From contig NC_004545.1 in NCBI RefSeq assembly GCF_000007725.1, positions 186,001 to 250,000 on the forward strand: DNA of 64,000 bases, in the 5' to 3' direction. Source of the stretch: Buchnera aphidicola str. Bp (Baizongia pistaciae) (GTDB lineage Bacteria > Pseudomonadota > Gammaproteobacteria > Enterobacterales > Enterobacteriaceae). The notes beneath the pieces were generated by a model that did no database searches, was not told the origin of the DNA, and worked only from the letters and a program-made list of their open reading frames with translations. The position numbers and the translations under genes are program-made. Shown here in pieces: positions 61,523-64,000 of this stretch (its first letter is position 1; every line of letters begins with the position of its first letter).

Positions 61523-62347
61523 CTACTCAGTTATTTCTCTTAATAATTTGTTAATACCAGTTTTACTTAGAGTTTGTGCGTTAACTTGTTTAACAATGAC
61601 AACGCAATAGAGATTGCAGTTATTTTTGCTAGGTAAACTACCTGGTACTACCACTGATCCAGAAGGAACTTTTCCATAAAGTATTTTTTTATTATTTCTA
61701 TCATATATTTTTGTACTTTGCCCAATAAATACTCCCATAGAAATAACGGAATTAGATTCAATAATAACACCTTCTACGATTTCGGATCTAGCACCGATAA
61801 AACAATTATCTTCTATAATTGTAGGATTATTTTGTAATGGTTCTAAAACTCCTCCAATACCTACTCCTCCAGATAAGTGGACGTTTTTTCCTATTTGTGC
61901 GCAGGAACCTACTGTTGCCCATGTATCTATCATTGTTCCTTCATCTATATACGCTCCTGTGTTTACATAACATGGCATCAAAATTGTATTTTTTCCAATA
62001 AAAGCACCATGTCGAACAGTAGCTGGAGGAACTATTCTTATTTTTTCATTTTTGAATTTTTCTTCAGTGTAATTACAATACTTCAACTTTATTTTATCAT
62101 AAAAACATGTTTGTTTATTTGAAAACAAAACGTTTTTATTAACTAAAAATGACAATAAAATTGCTTTTTTGAGCCATTGATGCGTAATCCAAAATCCATT
62201 TATTTTTTCTGAAACTCTGAGTTTTCCTATGTTTAACATGTGTAAAACTTGATTTATAGCATCTGTAGTTTTTTGATCAACATTGTGTTGATGGATGTTT
62301 AGCTTATTATCAAATGTTTTATTAATTATATTTTTTAAAGTATGCAT
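61523..62347 (-). CDS. dapD: 2,3,4,5-tetrahydropyridine-2,6-dicarboxylate N-succinyltransferase
   Basis: Succinylase branch of diaminopimelate/lysine synthesis; 274 residues, the same as E. coli. N-terminal helical domain, then a left-handed beta-helix of hexapeptide repeats (about 105-225), including [20 protein letters not shown] and the [19 protein letters not shown] motif. The product feeds both lysine supply and the diaminopimelate used by MurE in this window. Confidence 0.98.
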   Translation of the reverse strand: MHTLKNIINKTFDNKLNIHQHNVDQKTTDAINQVLHMLNIGKLRVSEKINGFWITHQWLKKAILLSFLVNKNVLFSNKQTCFYDKIKLKYCNYTEEKFKNEKIRIVPPATVRHGAFIGKNTILMPCYVNTGAYIDEGTMIDTWATVGSCAQIGKNVHLSGGVGIGGVLEPLQNNPTIIEDNCFIGARSEIVEGVIIESNSVISMGVFIGQSTKIYDRNNKKILYGKVPSGSVVVPGSLPSKNNCNLYCVVIVKQVNAQTLSKTGINKLLREITE

Positions 62348-62424
62348 ATGTTGATTTAAGTTCCATTTACATTAATTGTAACAAAAATTTTTATTAGTTG
62401 GAGTGTTAAACATATTAATTTTGA

Positions 62425-63225
62425 TTAAGTAAGATTTTTTAATATTCGTGAAATTTGTTCTCCTTTTTGTAACGTTAATATTTCGCATCCCTCTTCATTT
62501 ACTAAAATGGTATGCTCATATTGAGCGGATAAACTTTTATCTTTAGTTTTTACTGTCCATCCGTCGTTTGTACATTGTACTTCGCAGCTTCCAGAATTAA
62601 TCATAGGTTCTACGGTAAATGTCATACCTGATTGCAATATCGTAGTGTTACTTTTATAGTAGTTGTGATGTAAAATTTGAGGAGGTTCATGAAAACTTCT
62701 ACCAATCCCATGTCCGCAATATTCTTTTACTATAGAAAAATTTTGTTTTTTTACATAATTTTGTATAACTTTTCCTAATTTTTGCAAATTTATTCCTGGT
62801 CTTATTGTATATAATGCTAAATATAAGCTTTTTTTAGCGACATAGCATAATTTTTTTCCTAATTCGGTAGGTTTTCCTACAAAAAACATTTTTGATGCGT
62901 CACTATAGTATTTATCCTTTAAAATTGCAACATCAATATTGATGATATCGCCGTTCTTTAATATACTATTTTTATTAGGAATTCCATGGCATACAATATC
63001 ATTGATAGAAGTACATATAGATTTTGGAAATCCTTGATATCCTAAACATGCAGGTTTTGCATGTTGTTTATATGTTATGTAATTATGACAAATGTTGTTT
63101 AATTCTTCTGTTGTAATTCCAGGTACAATATATTCTTTAATCATATCTAAAACGTCAGCAACTAATTTTCCTACTAATCGCATTTTATTAATTTCATTAA
63201 TGTTTTTTATAAAAATACAAGTCAT
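62425..63225 (-). CDS. map: Methionine aminopeptidase, type I
   Basis: Removes the initiator methionine; 266 residues (E. coli 264). Metal ligands Asp98 (INIDVAILKDKYYSD) and Asp109, then the His of GHGIGRSFHEPP, the Glu of FTVEPMI and the Glu of YEHTILV. His80 in VCHGIP is the substrate-binding histidine. It is divergent from rpsB, the E. coli arrangement. Confidence 0.98.
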   Translation of the reverse strand: MTCIFIKNINEINKMRLVGKLVADVLDMIKEYIVPGITTEELNNICHNYITYKQHAKPACLGYQGFPKSICTSINDIVCHGIPNKNSILKNGDIINIDVAILKDKYYSDASKMFFVGKPTELGKKLCYVAKKSLYLALYTIRPGINLQKLGKVIQNYVKKQNFSIVKEYCGHGIGRSFHEPPQILHHNYYKSNTTILQSGMTFTVEPMINSGSCEVQCTNDGWTVKTKDKSLSAQYEHTILVNEEGCEILTLQKGEQISRILKNLT

Positions 63226-63578
63226 AATTTTCTCAGATAATGTGTATTAAACACTTTTTTGAATACTAATTTAAAAACAATTTTTCATAAATAATTTAAC
63301 ATAATATATTACTATAATGAATAATTTTTTATATTAGCAAACAGTGTGTAAATAACAATAATCATTTGTTTAATTATTAAATTTATAGTGTTTTTCTTTA
63401 TTAATTTAAAAATGTTTGGTTTTATAGCATATAAAATGTATGTTAGTATGATTTTATAATTTAATAAATTAAAATATTATTGCTAATACAAAAGTTTTAC
63501 GTAACAAATGTTTGAATAAATTGTTTAAAAATATTAGCTCGAATTTTTCATTATTTATATTTTGAGGTATTTATATTT
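63226..63578. other. 353-bp spacer between divergent map and rpsB
   Basis: Holds promoters for map and the rpsB ribosomal operon. A/T-rich. I could not make out the structured S2 autoregulatory leader known upstream of gammaproteobacterial rpsB, nor a clear promoter. A GAGG ribosome site for rpsB is at 63564-63567. Confidence 0.5.
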
Positions 63579-64000
63579 ATGATGGTATCAATGAGAGATA
63601 TGTTAAATGCAGGTGTTCATTTTGGTCATCAAACTCGTTATTGGAATCCTAAAATGAAGCCGTTTATTTTTGGATCAAAAAATAAAGTACATATTATTAA
63701 TTTAGAAAAGACAATGACGATGTTTAATTTTGCGTTGTTCGAATTAAAAAAAATTTCATTGCGAAAAGGTAAGATTTTATTTGTAGGAACTAAACAATCG
63801 GCTAGTAAAATAATAAAAGAATCAGCTATTTTATGTAAACAGTTTTATGTTAATCATCGTTGGTTAGGTGGTATGTTAACTAATTGGAAAACTGTTCGTC
63901 AATCTATAAAACGTTTAAAGGATTTAGAATCACAATCACAAGATGGAACTTTTAATAAATTAACAAAGAAAGAAGTGTTATTGCGTATGCGCGAATTGTC
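63579..64000 (+). CDS. rpsB: 30S ribosomal protein S2 (truncated by window end)
   Basis: Start ATG at 63579, 11 bases after GAGG. The first 140 codons are visible and closely follow E. coli S2: [72 protein letters not shown] second ATG is immediately adjacent (63582), and MATVSMRD in E. coli corresponds to MMVSMRD here. The frame is open to the window edge. Confidence 0.97.
   Translation, partial: MMVSMRDMLNAGVHFGHQTRYWNPKMKPFIFGSKNKVHIINLEKTMTMFNFALFELKKISLRKGKILFVGTKQSASKIIKESAILCKQFYVNHRWLGGMLTNWKTVRQSIKRLKDLESQSQDGTFNKLTKKEVLLRMREL

Noticed and set aside
1-64000. CRISPR arrays, insertion sequences, prophage, tRNA or rRNA genes
   Set aside because: Spacers were scanned by eye for regularly spaced repeats, transposase motifs and T-arm motifs; apart from the tmRNA none was found. 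A tRNAscan-SE and Infernal run would settle any missed RNA gene.

Overview
The window is a very A+T-rich, colinear bacterial segment that looks like Buchnera aphidicola, the obligate endosymbiont of aphids. Nearly every gene is a short-diverged ortholog of an Escherichia coli gene, often with exactly the same length (NrdA 761, NrdB 376, AceE 887, DapD 274, DksA 151 residues). There are no transposons, prophages, CRISPR arrays or restriction systems. The biosynthetic genes that remain are those for host-essential amino acids (thrABC, ilvIH, dapD). The exact strain cannot be fixed from sequence alone. The gene content (single-lipoyl aceF, apbE present, nothing left between secA and guaC) is compatible with the Baizongia pistaciae lineage, but this is only an impression.

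Layout. 1-2524 (+): 3' end of ackA and complete pta, the acetate/acetyl-CoA branch. 2615-9177 (-): yfaE, nrdB, nrdA (aerobic ribonucleotide reductase and its ferredoxin), then gyrA. 9718-18160: mostly small, mixed-strand housekeeping genes: a DUF2076-type protein, a 2-Cys peroxiredoxin, ung, grpE, nadK, the tmRNA gene ssrA, grxD, rnt, sodA, pth, ychF. 18244-22939 (-): the threonine operon thrA-thrB-thrC. It is preceded by a leader that keeps the stem-loops of the E. coli thr attenuator but carries a decayed thrL. 23657-30778: dksA (-), truA, mrcB, secA (+). 31697-38661 (+): guaC and the pyruvate dehydrogenase operon aceE-aceF-lpd. 38733-55878 (-): mtnN and erpA, then the division/cell-wall cluster rsmH-ftsL-ftsI-murE-murF-mraY-murD-ftsW-murG-murC-ddl-ftsA-ftsZ, lacking ftsQ and lpxC. 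55972-59494 (-): ilvI-ilvH (acetolactate synthase III) and apbE. 59995-64000: degP (+), dapD (-), map (-) and the 5' part of rpsB (+).

How the genes work together. The mur genes, mraY, ddl, ftsI, ftsW and mrcB form an almost complete meso-diaminopimelate peptidoglycan pathway, and dapD supplies the diaminopimelate/lysine branch. thrABC and ilvIH make amino acids needed by the insect host. aceEF-lpd with ackA-pta handle pyruvate and acetyl-CoA. Redox defence is covered by sodA, the peroxiredoxin and grxD.

The most interesting signals are: (1) the thr leader, where three mutually pairing segments have changed in concert relative to E. coli while the leader peptide gene has lost its start codon and gained a stop; (2) a cluster of five AATGTTA motifs upstream of aceE; (3) paired NrdR-box-like sequences upstream of nrdA; (4) loss of ftsQ, of the SecA zinc tail and of two AceF lipoyl domains; (5) many A10-A12 tracts inside coding sequences; (6) an unusual substitution in a conserved Pta motif; (7) a retained protein of unknown function with an acidic, Asn/Asp-rich tail. 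Comparisons with E. coli are from memory of those sequences, not from a database search.
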